Positions 10,619-20,427 of a stretch of DNA of 64,000 bases are shown here, piece after piece. How positions within the stretch are numbered: position 1 is the first letter of the stretch; the number at the start of each line of letters is the position of its first letter. This stretch comes from an uncultured Cohaesibacter sp. (GTDB lineage: Bacteria; Pseudomonadota; Alphaproteobacteria; Rhizobiales; Cohaesibacteraceae), in assembly GCF_963662805.1 (NCBI RefSeq), contig NZ_OY759880.1, positions 30,873 to 94,872 of the forward strand. The letters are read 5' to 3'. The notes beneath the pieces were generated by a model. The model made no database searches, had not been told where the DNA came from, and was given only the letters and a program-made list of their open reading frames with translations. The translations under genes and the position numbers were made by a program.

Positions 10619-12019
10619 TCACATGTGGATCGGGCGCTTGTCGACGGCGAGCGCGGCTTCCTTGACCGCTTCCGACAGGGTCGGATGCGCATGGATGGTG
10701 CGCGCCAGATCCTCGGCAGATCCCGAGAAGGCCATCAGCACGGATGCCTCGTGGATCATCTCGCCGACACCGGCGCCGATCATGTGCACACCCAGAACCT
10801 GATCCGTGGTCTTGTCCGCAAGGATCTTTACAAATCCGTCGGTGTGGCGCTGCGCCTTGGCGCGGCCATTGGCGGTGAAGGGGAACTTGCCGACATTGTA
10901 GGCCACGCCCGCGTCTTTCAGCTGCTCTTCGGTTTTGCCGATCACGGCAATTTCCGGCATGGTGTAGACAACACCTGGCACCAGATTATAGTCCACATGC
11001 CCGGCCTGACCGGCAAGGATCTCGGCAAGGGCAACCCCGTCATCCTCGGCCTTGTGCGCCAGCATCGGCCCTTCGATCACATCGCCGATGGCATAGATGC
11101 CATCAACTGTGGTCTTGAAGTGGCCATCGGTCTTGACCCGGCCACGCTCGTCAAGCGCGACACCCACAGCCTCAAGGCCGAGACCATCCGTGTAGGGGCG
11201 GCGACCAATCGCAACCAGAACCACATCGGCTTCCAGCTCGGAGGCATCGCCACCGGCAGCCGGTTCGATGGAAACCTTCAGGCCCTTCTTGGTCTTCTCG
11301 ATGCCGGTTACCTTGGTCCCCAGCTTGAAGTCGAAGCCCTGCTTCTTGAAGATGCGCTGGGCATTCTTGACCACTTCACCATCCATGCCGGGTAGAATGC
11401 GGTCAAGGAATTCGACAACGGTGACCTCCGATCCCAGACGACGCCAGACCGAACCGAGCTCCAGCCCGATCACACCGGCCCCGACCACGATCAGCTTTTC
11501 CGGCACCTTATCGAGATCAAGGCCACCGGTGGAAGAGACCACCTGTTTCTCGTCAATCTCAATACCGGGCAGGTTGGCAACATCGGACCCCGTCGCAATG
11601 ACGATGCCCTTGGCCTCAACGGTCTGCACATCGCCCTCTTCCGGGGTGACTTCAACCTTGCCTTGAGCAACAATCTTGCCCGCGCCGTGGAAGACATCGA
11701 TCTTGTTCTTCTTGAACAGGAAGTCAACGCCGCCAACGTTGGAATCGATGACATCCTGCTTGTGTTTCATCATGTCCTTGAGATCGAGCTCGGGCTTGCC
11801 GACCTTGATGCCCATGTTGGCAAAGTCGTGCCCGGCTTCCTCGAACAGTTCGGAGGCATGCAGAAGCGCCTTGGACGGAATGCAGCCCACATTGAGACAG
11901 GTGCCGCCGTGGGTCTTGCGTTTTTCGACCACAGCTACCTTCATACCCAACTGGGCGGCACGGATCGCACACACATAGCCGCCTGGGCCAGTACCAATCA
12001 CCACAAGATCATAAGACAT
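10619..12019 (-). CDS. lpdA: Dihydrolipoyl dehydrogenase (E3)
   Basis: This is the FAD flavoenzyme that reoxidises dihydrolipoamide on the E2 subunit and passes electrons to NAD+. Here it most likely serves the 2-oxoglutarate dehydrogenase encoded just upstream. The 466 residues show the FAD-binding GTGPGG motif near the start, the redox disulfide CLNVGC (Cys41-Cys46), the NAD-binding GAGVIGLELGSVW block and the C-terminal HAHPTLSE with the catalytic His-Glu pair. The ATG at 12019 is preceded by AGGAG at eight bases. A GTG nine bases earlier is less well placed. Confidence 0.98.
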   Translation of the reverse strand: MSYDLVVIGTGPGGYVCAIRAAQLGMKVAVVEKRKTHGGTCLNVGCIPSKALLHASELFEEAGHDFANMGIKVGKPELDLKDMMKHKQDVIDSNVGGVDFLFKKNKIDVFHGAGKIVAQGKVEVTPEEGDVQTVEAKGIVIATGSDVANLPGIEIDEKQVVSSTGGLDLDKVPEKLIVVGAGVIGLELGSVWRRLGSEVTVVEFLDRILPGMDGEVVKNAQRIFKKQGFDFKLGTKVTGIEKTKKGLKVSIEPAAGGDASELEADVVLVAIGRRPYTDGLGLEAVGVALDERGRVKTDGHFKTTVDGIYAIGDVIEGPMLAHKAEDDGVALAEILAGQAGHVDYNLVPGVVYTMPEIAVIGKTEEQLKDAGVAYNVGKFPFTANGRAKAQRHTDGFVKILADKTTDQVLGVHMIGAGVGEMIHEASVLMAFSGSAEDLARTIHAHPTLSEAVKEAALAVDKRPIHM

Positions 12020-12024
12020 ATCGT

Positions 12025-12462
12025 TCACTCCTGAAGGATTCTGGGTCGATAGAGCGTGTTATGTTTCACCCAGGCGAACAGCACCACACTGAGACCGCAC
12101 ATCTGCAAAACCGCCAGATTGCGCACGCTTTCAAAATTGTTGAATTGAGAGGCGAGAAATCCGCTCGCATAAAGCCAGCCGATAAGGACGATCTCCAGAG
12201 CAAACCAGAGCGTAATCGCCCGAAAGAAAGCCCGCCGGGACAGCACCAGAGTGATGGCTCCGACCACGCCAATGGCCGAGACAACAGCCCTTGCCGGCCA
12301 GAAGGTCGCCGGGATCAGATCGAGACCGGAAACCGTAGACCCGGCGTCATTGGACAGGGCATTGGTCACCAGAAAACCGCCGACCAGCCAGACGATGGCT
12401 GAAAAAATCACGAAGGTGGCGCAGAGCCAGCTTCCAATTTTCAACGCAACGGCCAACGGCAT
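12025..12462 (-). CDS. Four-helix inner-membrane protein between sucB and lpdA
   Basis: I do not recognise a named family. The 145 residues contain four hydrophobic segments: about 7-30 (SWLCATFVIFSAIVWLVGGF), 51-70 (ARAVVSAIGVVGAITLVL), 77-98 and 112-130 (NLAVLQMCGLSVVLFAWV). A small integral membrane protein is expected. AAGGAG lies only two bases before the ATG at 12462 but eight bases before an in-frame TTG at 12456, so the TTG may be the true start. The stop lies five bases before lpdA, so the two are probably cotranscribed in the TCA block. Confidence 0.7.
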   Translation of the reverse strand: MPLAVALKIGSWLCATFVIFSAIVWLVGGFLVTNALSNDAGSTVSGLDLIPATFWPARAVVSAIGVVGAITLVLSRRAFFRAITLWFALEIVLIGWLYASGFLASQFNNFESVRNLAVLQMCGLSVVLFAWVKHNTLYRPRILQE

Positions 12463-12661
12463 CTCTCCTTGGGCTTCCCTTGTTTCGGTCTGCCTGAACG
12501 TCCGGCGACAATCCGACCAATCGGACTGACGACAGACATCCTTTTCGGCATGCCCGCGCATTCTCGCAAAGTAAGGGTCCTGAAATTTGCTCTAACATGC
12601 ATGAGAGAAGAACGGAATTGGTCAAAGGACGACCAGCCGCGCTTCACGATGCAAATGGAAA

Positions 12662-12679
12662 CGGGGCGCCATCGCCCCG
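12662..12679 (-). terminator. Possible terminator after sucB
   Basis: CGGGGCG/CGCCCCG forms a 7-bp perfect stem with a 4-base loop about 20 bases after the sucB stop. Only TTTCC follows on the minus strand, so it may be a weak terminator or a processing hairpin that lowers expression of the membrane protein and lpdA. Confidence 0.45.
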
Positions 12680-12701
12680 CTCCCCTTAGAACTCTTGGAC
12701 C

Positions 12702-13920
12702 TTAAAGATCAAGCACCAGACGCTGCGGGTCTTCGAGGGCTTCCTTGATGCGCACCAGGAAGGTCACGGCTTCCTTGCCGTCGACGATGCGATGGTCATA
12801 GGACAGCGCCAGATACATCATCGGGCGGATGACAATCTGACCGTCGCGAACCACCGGGCGCTCCTCAATGCGGTGCATGCCTAGGATACCGGACTGCGGC
12901 GCATTCAGGATCGGGGTAGACATCATCGAGCCATAGACACCACCGTTGGAAACGGTGAAGGTCCCACCCTGCATCTCGTCCATGGTCAGCTGACCATCGC
13001 GCGCCTTGCGACCGAAATCGCCAATTGCCTTCTCGATTTCGGCGATTGACATCTGGTCGGCGTCACGAACAACCGGAACCACCAGACCACGCGGCGAAAC
13101 CAACGGCAACACCCAGATGCACGAAGTGCTTGTAGATGATGTCGGTGCCATCAATCTCGGCATTCACTGCCGGGATTTCCTGCAGCGCATTGCAGACAGC
13201 CTTGGCAAAGAAGCCCATGAAGCCGAGACGAACGCCATGTTTCTTCTCGAACAGGTCCTTGTATTCCTTGCGCAGGTTCATCACCGCAGACATGTCCACA
13301 TCGTTGAAGGTGGTCAGCATCGCGGCGGTGTTCTGGGCGTCCTTCAGACGACGGGCAATCGTCTGGCGCAGCTTGGTCATGCGGACGCGTTCTTCGCGGG
13401 CCGCATCATCCGGAGCAGAGGCAGGACGCGCAGCCGCCGCAGGAGCAGAGGCACCAGCCGGAGCCGTTGCACCCGATGCGATGGCGTTGATCACGTCACC
13501 CTTCAGGACCTGACCGCGAACACCCGAACCGGCGACTGAGGCCGGATCGACCTTGTTCTCGGTCATCATCTTGGAGGCGCTCGGAGCAGGCGGCATGGAC
13601 GTCGGCTGAGCAGGAGCAGCAGCCGGTGCCGGAGCGGGAGCGGCGGCCTTGGCGGGAGCCGGAGCAGCCGCAGATGCGCCTTCACCCTCGTTCAGCATGG
13701 CAAGAAGGGCACCAACCTCGACGGTCTCCCCTTCTGCTGCTACGATGTCTCCGAGTGTTCCGGCAACCGGTGCCGGAACTTCGATCGTAACCTTGTCTGT
13801 TTCCAGTTCAACCAGCGGCTCATCGGCCTGAACGGCATCGCCAGTTGCCTTGAACCACTGACCAATGGTTGCTTCGGTCACTGACTCGCCCAAAGTTGGG
13901 ACTTTGATTTCCGTTGCCAT
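12702..13920 (-). pseudogene. sucB: 2-oxoglutarate dehydrogenase E2 (dihydrolipoyl succinyltransferase), frameshifted as sequenced
   Basis: This is the E2 core of the 2-oxoglutarate dehydrogenase complex, which transfers succinyl from E1 to CoA. In order it has a lipoyl domain with the lipoylated lysine in ETDKVTIEV, an Ala/Pro-rich linker, an E3-binding domain (KVDPASVAGSGVRG) and the catalytic domain ending in SYDHRIVDGKEAV with the active-site His. The reading frame breaks at the AAA run 13097-13099 (TTT on the coding strand), where HLGVAVG should continue directly into SPRGLVVPVV. Removing one T joins both parts into about 405 residues, a normal length. The ATG at 13920 is preceded by GAGAAG. 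Confidence 0.93.
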
Positions 13921-13956
13921 TTTTCTTCTCACATTTGTTTCAAGTCAGTCAGCCGG

Positions 13957-16941
13957 TTACTCGGCAAACGCGTCATCGAGGAAGGCCTGAAGCTGAGCAA
14001 GGTGTTTGCTCATCAGGCCCGTAGCGGTAGCAGCGGATGCCGGGCGACCCACATAGGACATGCGTTTGGTCGACGCATCGATCTGATTGAGCACCCACTC
14101 CATGTAGGGTTCTACGAAGAACCAGGCGCCCTGGTTTTTCGGCTCTTCCTGACACCAGACCATATCGGCCTGCTTGAAGCGGCTCAGCTCCTTGATCAGC
14201 GTCTTGGCCGGGAAGGGATAGAGCTGTTCGACACGCATCAGATAGACGTCATTGATGGCGCGTTTTTCCCGCTCTTCATAAAGGTCGTAATAGACCTTGC
14301 CGGTGCACAGGATCACGCGACGGATCTTGTCGTCGGTGGTGAGCTTGATTTCCTGATTCGGGCGGATTTCCGCATCATCCCACAGAACCCGGTGGAAGGT
14401 GCTTCCCGCACCCATTTCCGCAAGGTTCGAAACCGCACGCTTGTGGCGCAACAGGCTCTTCGGTGTCATCAGGATCAGCGGCTTGCGGAAGCTGCGTTTC
14501 ACCTGACGGCGCAGAATGTGGAAATAGTTGGCAGGCGTCGTGCAGTTGGCAACCTGAATGTTGTCTTCCGCACAGGACTGCAGATAGCGCTCGAGACGGG
14601 CCGAGCTGTGTTCCGGACCCTGCCCTTCATAGCCATGCGGCAGAAGAACAGTGAGGCCGGAAGCACGCAGCCATTTGCGTTCACCGGAGGTCAGGAACTG
14701 GTCAAAGACCACCTGCGCCCCGTTGGCAAAGTCACCGAACTGGCCTTCCCACATAGTGAGGCCATTGGGTTCGGACAGCGTGTAACCATATTCGAACCCG
14801 AGCACCGCTTCTTCGGACAACATCGAGTTGATCACTTCGTAGCGGTTCTGGTCTTCTGAAATGTTGTTCAGAGGAATGTAGCGATGCTCATCCACCTGAT
14901 CATACAGCACCGTGTGACGCTGGGAGAAGGTGCCGCGCTCGCAGTCCTGACCGGACAGGCGAACTGGATGGCCCTCTTTTACCAGAGCGCCAAAGGCAAG
15001 AGACTCGGCAGTCGCCCAGTCGATGCCCTCACCGGTTTCCATCATCTTGGCCCGGTTGTCGAGGAAGCGCTTGATAGTGCGGTGCACGTTGAAGTCTTCG
15101 GGAATGTCCGTCAGCTTCTTGCCGATTGCACGCAGCTCGTCGACATCAATCCCGGTGTTGCCGGAGCGACGATCGTCCTCGGCGGAAGCCGTCGACAAAC
15201 CGGCCCAACGGCCATCGAACCAGTCGGCCTTGTTCGGCGAGAAGCTCTGACCCGCCTCGAATTCCTCGTCCAGCGTCTTGCGGACGTCTGCTCGCATCTG
15301 CTCGATATCATCGGGGGTGATCACGCCTTCCCCGATCAGCTTGTCAGCATAGAGCTGCAGGCTGGTCGGATGAGAGCGGATCTTCTTGTACATCAGAGGC
15401 TGGGTAAAGGCCGGCTCGTCGCCCTCGTTGTGGCCAAAACGACGATAGCAGAACATGTCGATAACGACCGGCTTGCCGAACTTCTGACGGAACTCGGTAG
15501 CAATCTTGGCAGCAAAGACCACGGACTCGGGATCATCGCCGTTACAATGCAGGATCGGCGCCTCGATCATCTTGGCCAGATCCGACGGATAAGGCGAAGA
15601 GCGCGAGAAGCGCGGGTTCGTAGTAAAGCCGATCTGGTTGTTGATGATGAAGTGGATAGATCCACCGGTCTTGTGGCCCCTGAGGCCAGACAGGCCGAGA
15701 CATTCGGCAACAACACCCTGCCCGGCAAAGGCAGCATCACCATGCAGCAGAAGCGGCAGCACCGTGGTGCGTTCCACGTCCGTGGTCTCGATGAAGGCAC
15801 CATTCTCGTCCGAGGCATGCTGATCCTGCTTGGCGCGGGCCTTGCCGAGCACCACAGGGTTCACGATCTCGAGGTGAGACGGGTTTGCCGTTAGCGACAG
15901 ATGCACATTGTTGTCATCGAACGAACGGTCGGAAGAGGCACCAAGATGGTATTTCACATCGCCCGAGCCTTCCACGTCGTCAGGCGCATAGGATCCGCCC
16001 TTGAATTCGTGGAAAATGGCGCGATGCGGCTTGCCCATCACCTGACTGAGCACATTGAGACGCCCGCGGTGCGCCATGCCAAGGACGATTTCCTTGACGC
16101 CGAGAGCACCGCCGCGCTTGATGATCTGCTCAAGCGCCGGAATGAGGCTTTCGCCGCCATCAAGGCCGAAACGCTTCGTGCCGGTATATTTCAGATCGAG
16201 GAACTTCTCGAAGCCTTCAGCTTCAACCAGCTTGTAGAGGATGGCTTTCTTGCCCTGCTCGGTGAAGGCAATATGCTTGTCCGGACCTTCGATGCGTTCC
16301 TGAATCCACGACTTCTCGGCCGGATCGGAAATATGCATAAATTCCACGCCAAGGGTGGAACAATAGGTACGGCGCAGGATTTCGAGCATTTCCGGGATGG
16401 TCGCGAATTCGAGACCCAGAACATGGTCGATGAAGATCTTGCGATTGTAATCCGCCTCGGTGAAGCCGTAGGACGTCGGATGCAATTCTTCGTGATCTTT
16501 GGCTTCCGCAAGCTTGAGCGGGTCCAGATCGGCATGCAGATGGCCACGAGCGCGATAGGCTCGGATCATCATCAGTGCACGCACCGAATCGCGGGTGGCC
16601 TGCTGGACGGCTTCGTCACTCAGCTCGACACCCTGCTCCTTGGCCTTGCTCTTGAGCTTGTCTGTCAGCTTCTTCTCGTCGACGAATTCGCCGCCAAGGG
16701 CAGACACCATGTCACCGGACGCGGGCAGCGGCCAGTCTTTCCGCTTCCAGGATGCGCCGCGCGCATTGGCGATCACTTCACCCTTGTTTTCTTGGAAGTC
16801 CTTGAAGAAGGTGTGCCATTCTTCGCTCACCGACGCCGGGTTTTCGAGATACCGTGCGTAGAGATCTTCGATGTAGGACGCATTGCCCCCGTAGAGGAAA
16901 GAGGTCAACGCGAACGCTTCGTTTGCATCCTGACGTGCCAT
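13957..16941 (-). CDS. sucA: 2-oxoglutarate dehydrogenase E1 component
   Basis: This is the thiamine-diphosphate enzyme that decarboxylates 2-oxoglutarate and succinylates lipoyl-E2 in the TCA cycle. The 994 residues include FLYGGNASYIEDLYARYLE at the N-terminus (E2 contact), MAHRGRLNVL, the ThDP region HCNGDDPESV with NNQIGFTTNP, and the C-terminal WCQEEPKNQGAW block. The ATG at 16941 follows AGGTGG. A GTG two codons upstream is the longer alternative. It is followed by sucB after 36 bases, the normal order. Confidence 0.98.
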   Translation of the reverse strand: MARQDANEAFALTSFLYGGNASYIEDLYARYLENPASVSEEWHTFFKDFQENKGEVIANARGASWKRKDWPLPASGDMVSALGGEFVDEKKLTDKLKSKAKEQGVELSDEAVQQATRDSVRALMMIRAYRARGHLHADLDPLKLAEAKDHEELHPTSYGFTEADYNRKIFIDHVLGLEFATIPEMLEILRRTYCSTLGVEFMHISDPAEKSWIQERIEGPDKHIAFTEQGKKAILYKLVEAEGFEKFLDLKYTGTKRFGLDGGESLIPALEQIIKRGGALGVKEIVLGMAHRGRLNVLSQVMGKPHRAIFHEFKGGSYAPDDVEGSGDVKYHLGASSDRSFDDNNVHLSLTANPSHLEIVNPVVLGKARAKQDQHASDENGAFIETTDVERTTVLPLLLHGDAAFAGQGVVAECLGLSGLRGHKTGGSIHFIINNQIGFTTNPRFSRSSPYPSDLAKMIEAPILHCNGDDPESVVFAAKIATEFRQKFGKPVVIDMFCYRRFGHNEGDEPAFTQPLMYKKIRSHPTSLQLYADKLIGEGVITPDDIEQMRADVRKTLDEEFEAGQSFSPNKADWFDGRWAGLSTASAEDDRRSGNTGIDVDELRAIGKKLTDIPEDFNVHRTIKRFLDNRAKMMETGEGIDWATAESLAFGALVKEGHPVRLSGQDCERGTFSQRHTVLYDQVDEHRYIPLNNISEDQNRYEVINSMLSEEAVLGFEYGYTLSEPNGLTMWEGQFGDFANGAQVVFDQFLTSGERKWLRASGLTVLLPHGYEGQGPEHSSARLERYLQSCAEDNIQVANCTTPANYFHILRRQVKRSFRKPLILMTPKSLLRHKRAVSNLAEMGAGSTFHRVLWDDAEIRPNQEIKLTTDDKIRRVILCTGKVYYDLYEEREKRAINDVYLMRVEQLYPFPAKTLIKELSRFKQADMVWCQEEPKNQGAWFFVEPYMEWVLNQIDASTKRMSYVGRPASAATATGLMSKHLAQLQAFLDDAFAE

Positions 16942-16950
16942 CGCCACCTA

Positions 16951-16968
16951 ACCGGGTCGTTGCCCGGT
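16951..16968 (-). other. Hairpin just upstream of sucA
   Basis: ACCGGG/CCCGGT forms a 6-bp stem with a 6-base loop, ending about ten bases before the sucA start and beside its ribosome-binding site. There is no T-run. It could tune sucA translation or mark a processing site between sucD and sucA. No known RNA family is recognised. Confidence 0.35.
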
Positions 16969-17061
16969 GCTCTAGTTCGTTTACCGGCACCATTGCCAGC
17001 AGAAAGGGAATGGCGGGAGAAAAGCGCACTTTCCTCGCCGCCGTGTCACAATGTCGCGCTT

Positions 17062-17973
17062 TTACTTGCCGTTGAGCAAGTCAACCAAAGTGGTACCCAG
17101 GCTCGCTGGCGAGGGAGACACACGAATGCTGGCATTTTCCATGGCAGCAATCTTGTCCTCAGCACCACCCTTGCCGCCGGAGATCACCGCACCGGCATGA
17201 CCCATGGTGCGGCCCGGAGGCGCGGTACGACCGGCGATAAAGCCGACCATTGGTTTCTTCCGACCCTTTTCGGCCTGTTCCTTGAGCCATGCAGCGGCAT
17301 CTTCTTCCGCAGAGCCGCCAATCTCGCCGATCATGATGATCGACTTGGTTTCCGGATCATCAAGGAACATGTCCAGCACGTCGATGAACTCGGTGCCCTT
17401 CACAGGGTCACCACCGATACCGACGGCCGTTGTCTGACCAAGACCTTCATTGGTTGTCTGAAACACTGCTTCATACGTAAGTGTACCAGAGCGTGAAACA
17501 ATACCGACTGAACCTTTCTTGAAGATTGATCCGGGCATAATGCCGATCTTGCATTCTTCAGGGGTCAGGATCCCGGGGCAGTTCGGGCCAAGAAGGCGCG
17601 ACTTGCTGTCTTCAAGGCGACGCTTCACCTTGACCATGTCGGCAACGGGAATGCCTTCGGTGATGCAGGAGATGAACTCCACACCGGCATCGATGGCTTC
17701 GATGATGGCAGCCCCTGCGCCTGCAGGCGGCACATAGATAACCGACGCGGTCGCACCGGTGGCATCCTTGGCGTCCTTGACGGAGGCGTAGATCGGCAAC
17801 TGGGCACCGCTGTCAACGCCGCTGGTCCAAGTCTCTCCACCCTTCTTGGGATGAACACCGGCAACCATCTGGGTGCCGTAATAGGCCAAAGCCTGTTCGG
17901 TGTGGAAGGTACCGGTCTTGCCGGTGAGGCCCTGCACGATGATTTTGGTATCTTTATTGACGAGAATCGACAT
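17062..17973 (-). CDS. sucD: Succinyl-CoA synthetase alpha subunit
   Basis: This is the CoA-binding alpha subunit of succinyl-CoA synthetase (ADP- or GDP-forming), the substrate-level phosphorylation step of the TCA cycle. The 303 residues show the Rossmann CoA-binding start (VQGLTGKTGTFHTEQAL), the GPNCPGILTP block and the phosphohistidine loop GHAGAVISGGKG near the C-terminus. It follows sucC by four bases, so the subunits are coexpressed. Confidence 0.98.
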   Translation of the reverse strand: MSILVNKDTKIIVQGLTGKTGTFHTEQALAYYGTQMVAGVHPKKGGETWTSGVDSGAQLPIYASVKDAKDATGATASVIYVPPAGAGAAIIEAIDAGVEFISCITEGIPVADMVKVKRRLEDSKSRLLGPNCPGILTPEECKIGIMPGSIFKKGSVGIVSRSGTLTYEAVFQTTNEGLGQTTAVGIGGDPVKGTEFIDVLDMFLDDPETKSIIMIGEIGGSAEEDAAAWLKEQAEKGRKKPMVGFIAGRTAPPGRTMGHAGAVISGGKGGAEDKIAAMENASIRVSPSPASLGTTLVDLLNGK

Positions 17974-17977
17974 CGAC

Positions 17978-19174
17978 TTAGGCTCCCTTCACGGCTGCAA
18001 CAATCTTCTGCGCTGCATCATTGAGATCATCCGCAGGAATGACGTTGAGATCGCTTTCGTCGATAAGCTTCTTGCCTTCGGCAACACGGGTGCCTTCCAG
18101 ACGCACCACGAGCGGCACGCTAAGACCAACCTCTTCAACCGCCGCCAGCACGCCCTGAGCGATGATATCGCAGCGCATGATGCCGCCGAAGATGTTGACG
18201 AGAATGCCCTTCACGTTCGGATCGGAGGTGATGATCTTGAAGGCTGCCGTCACTTTCTCCTTGGTCGCACCACCACCAACATCCAAAAAGTTGGCAGGCT
18301 CTGCGCCATAGAGCTTGATGATGTCCATGGTTGCCATGGCAAGACCGGCACCGTTCACCATGCAGCCGATGTTGCCATCGAGCGCCACATAGGCGAGGTC
18401 ATATTCGGATGCCTGGATTTCCTTCTCGTCTTCCTCGGTCAGGTCACGCAGTTCCATGATTTCGGGATGACGGAACAGGGCATTGCCATCAAAAGAGACC
18501 TTGGCGTCGAGCACGCGCAGACGGCCATTTTCCATGACGATCAGCGGGTTGATCTCGAGAAGGGACATATCCTTTTCGATAAAGGCCTTGTAAAGGATCG
18601 GGAACAGATGCATGCCATCGTCGCGTGCGGAGCTTTCCAGCTCAAGCGCATTGCAGATCTGGGCAGCGTCTTCCGCTGTCACGCCCTTGTCGGGATCAAT
18701 CGGCAGGGTCAGGATCTTGTCCGGCGTCTCTTCGGCAACGGCCTCGATGTCCATGCCGCCTTCGGTGGACACGACAAACGCCACGCGACCACAGGAGCGG
18801 TCAACCAGCAAAGAGAGATAAAGTTCGCGATCAATATCGGCACCATCCTCAATATAGAGGCGGTTGACCTGCTTGCCAGCCGGACCGGTCTGGTTGGTCA
18901 CCAGAGTGGATCCAAGCATCTGGCTTGCGAAGCTGGTCACGTCGTCCTTGGAGAAGGCAAGGCGGACACCGCCCTTTTCCCCTGCGGAGGATTCTTTGAA
19001 TTTGCCTTTGCCACGGCCACCCGCATGGATCTGGGATTTAACCACCCAGAGCGGACCGCCAAGCTTGTCTGCAGCAGCAAGCGCCTCATCTGCGGAAAAA
19101 ATGGCCACACCGTCAGCAACTGGTGCACCATATTCCTTCAGAAGCGCCTTCGCCTGATACTCATGAATATTCAT
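17978..19174 (-). CDS. sucC: Succinyl-CoA synthetase beta subunit
   Basis: This is the ATP-grasp beta subunit of succinyl-CoA synthetase. The 398 residues begin MNIHEYQAKALLKEYG, contain the nucleotide-binding VKSQIHAGGRGKGKF block and end with the NIFGGIMRCD and VVRLEGTRVAEGK segments that meet the alpha-subunit phosphohistidine. It is second in the mdh-sucC-sucD-sucA-sucB row. Confidence 0.98.
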   Translation of the reverse strand: MNIHEYQAKALLKEYGAPVADGVAIFSADEALAAADKLGGPLWVVKSQIHAGGRGKGKFKESSAGEKGGVRLAFSKDDVTSFASQMLGSTLVTNQTGPAGKQVNRLYIEDGADIDRELYLSLLVDRSCGRVAFVVSTEGGMDIEAVAEETPDKILTLPIDPDKGVTAEDAAQICNALELESSARDDGMHLFPILYKAFIEKDMSLLEINPLIVMENGRLRVLDAKVSFDGNALFRHPEIMELRDLTEEDEKEIQASEYDLAYVALDGNIGCMVNGAGLAMATMDIIKLYGAEPANFLDVGGGATKEKVTAAFKIITSDPNVKGILVNIFGGIMRCDIIAQGVLAAVEEVGLSVPLVVRLEGTRVAEGKKLIDESDLNVIPADDLNDAAQKIVAAVKGA

Positions 19175-19202
19175 GGGAGCTCCCCTAAAAAACAGACCTG
19201 CC

Positions 19203-19310
19203 CGGCGGTCGAAACGTGAGCTCGATCAACCGCCGGCTGGTCTTCTTCTGCGATCTTGAAACCTGCGCCCCCGCTAATCGGGCCAACGAAGTAAGGCGGG
19301 GAGCAGGTCT
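19203..19310 (-). other. Structured spacer between mdh and sucC
   Basis: This spacer holds two long-range inverted repeats. CCTGC-G-CCCCGC near 19261 pairs with GCGGGG-A-GCAGG near 19298, directly after the mdh stop. CGGCGGT near 19204 pairs with ACCGCCG near 19229, just before sucC. Neither is followed by a clean T-run on the minus strand. They could separate or stabilise the mdh and suc messages. Confidence 0.35.
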
Positions 19311-19320
19311 TGCAGGCCGA

Positions 19321-20286
19321 TTACTCGGCCAGTTCCGGAGCGATGCGCTGGCAAGCCTCGATGAGGCCTTTCACAGCATCGACAGAATGATCGAACTGGG
19401 CTTTTTCGTCTTTATCCAGTTCAATCTCGACAATGCGCTCGATGCCGCCAGCACCGATCACGGTCGGCACACCGACATACATGCCTTCCACGCCATATTC
19501 ACCGGAGAGGTAAGCAGCGCAAGGAAGAACGCGTTTTTTGTCTCTGAGGTAGGACGCAGCCATCGAGATTGCCGAGGTAGCCGGGGCATAGAATGCCGAA
19601 CCGGTTTTCAGCAGTTTGACGATTTCGGCGCCGCCATCACGGGTACGCTGTACGATTTCATCAAGACGGCTCTGTTCGATCCAGCCCATTTTGACGAGGT
19701 CGGTCAGAGGCACACCAGCAACGGTGGAATAGCGGGTCAGCGGGACCATGGTGTCGCCGTGACCGCCAAGAACGAATGCGGTGACGTCCTGAACGGATAC
19801 GTCGAATTCGTCAGCGAGGAAATAACGGAAACGGGAGGAGTCCAGAACACCAGCCATGCCGACCACTTTGTTGGCGGGCAGACCGGAGAATTTCTGCAGA
19901 GCCCAAACCATTGCGTCGAGCGGGTTGGTGATACAAATAACAAAGGCATCGGGAGCATATTTGCCGATGCCTGCGCCAACCTGCTTCATGACCTTGAGGT
20001 TGATTTCAACCAGATCGTCTCGGCTCATGCCGGGCTTGCGAGGGACACCCGCGGTCACGATCACAACGTCAGCGCCAGCGATCGCTTCATAAGACTGCGT
20101 GCCGGACAGTTTGGCATCAAAGCCGTCTACTGGAGACGATTCCGCGATGTCGAGCGCTTTCCCTTCAGGAGTGCCTTCTGCGATATCGAAAAGGACAACG
20201 TCGCCCAGTTCATACAGACCAGCCAGATGAGCCAGCGTGCCACCAATCTGGCCCGCACCAATCAGAGCAATTTTCTTCCTCGCCAT
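19321..20286 (-). CDS. mdh: Malate dehydrogenase (NAD)
   Basis: This enzyme oxidises malate to oxaloacetate with NAD+ in the TCA cycle. The 321 residues are of the LDH-like type: ALIGAGQIGGTLAHL (NAD-binding), VVIVTAGVPRKPGMSRDDL (mobile substrate loop with two arginines) and FVLGGHGDTMVPL with the catalytic histidine. The ATG at 20286 was chosen because the family start MARKKIALIGAG follows it and AGGGAA lies upstream. It heads the TCA block; its promoter region is 20287-20445. Confidence 0.98.
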   Translation of the reverse strand: MARKKIALIGAGQIGGTLAHLAGLYELGDVVLFDIAEGTPEGKALDIAESSPVDGFDAKLSGTQSYEAIAGADVVIVTAGVPRKPGMSRDDLVEINLKVMKQVGAGIGKYAPDAFVICITNPLDAMVWALQKFSGLPANKVVGMAGVLDSSRFRYFLADEFDVSVQDVTAFVLGGHGDTMVPLTRYSTVAGVPLTDLVKMGWIEQSRLDEIVQRTRDGGAEIVKLLKTGSAFYAPATSAISMAASYLRDKKRVLPCAAYLSGEYGVEGMYVGVPTVIGAGGIERIVEIELDKDEKAQFDHSVDAVKGLIEACQRIAPELAE

Positions 20287-20427
20287 ATCAGGTATTTCCC
20301 TAAACGTTAGGTTCTCCCAGGCACTTGGCAGTGCCGGGAATGGATGGCTGTGAGTACCCCGAATTCGTGACTCTTTCAAGTCTCACAAAGTTTTAAATCC
20401 CGAAAAAAGGCCAGACTTTTGGTGCAC

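Noticed and set aside
12702..13163. Separate gene for the C-terminal sucB fragment
   Set aside because: Its first 20 residues are out-of-frame noise. The real similarity starts at SPRGLVVPVV and continues the upstream frame, so it is one broken gene.
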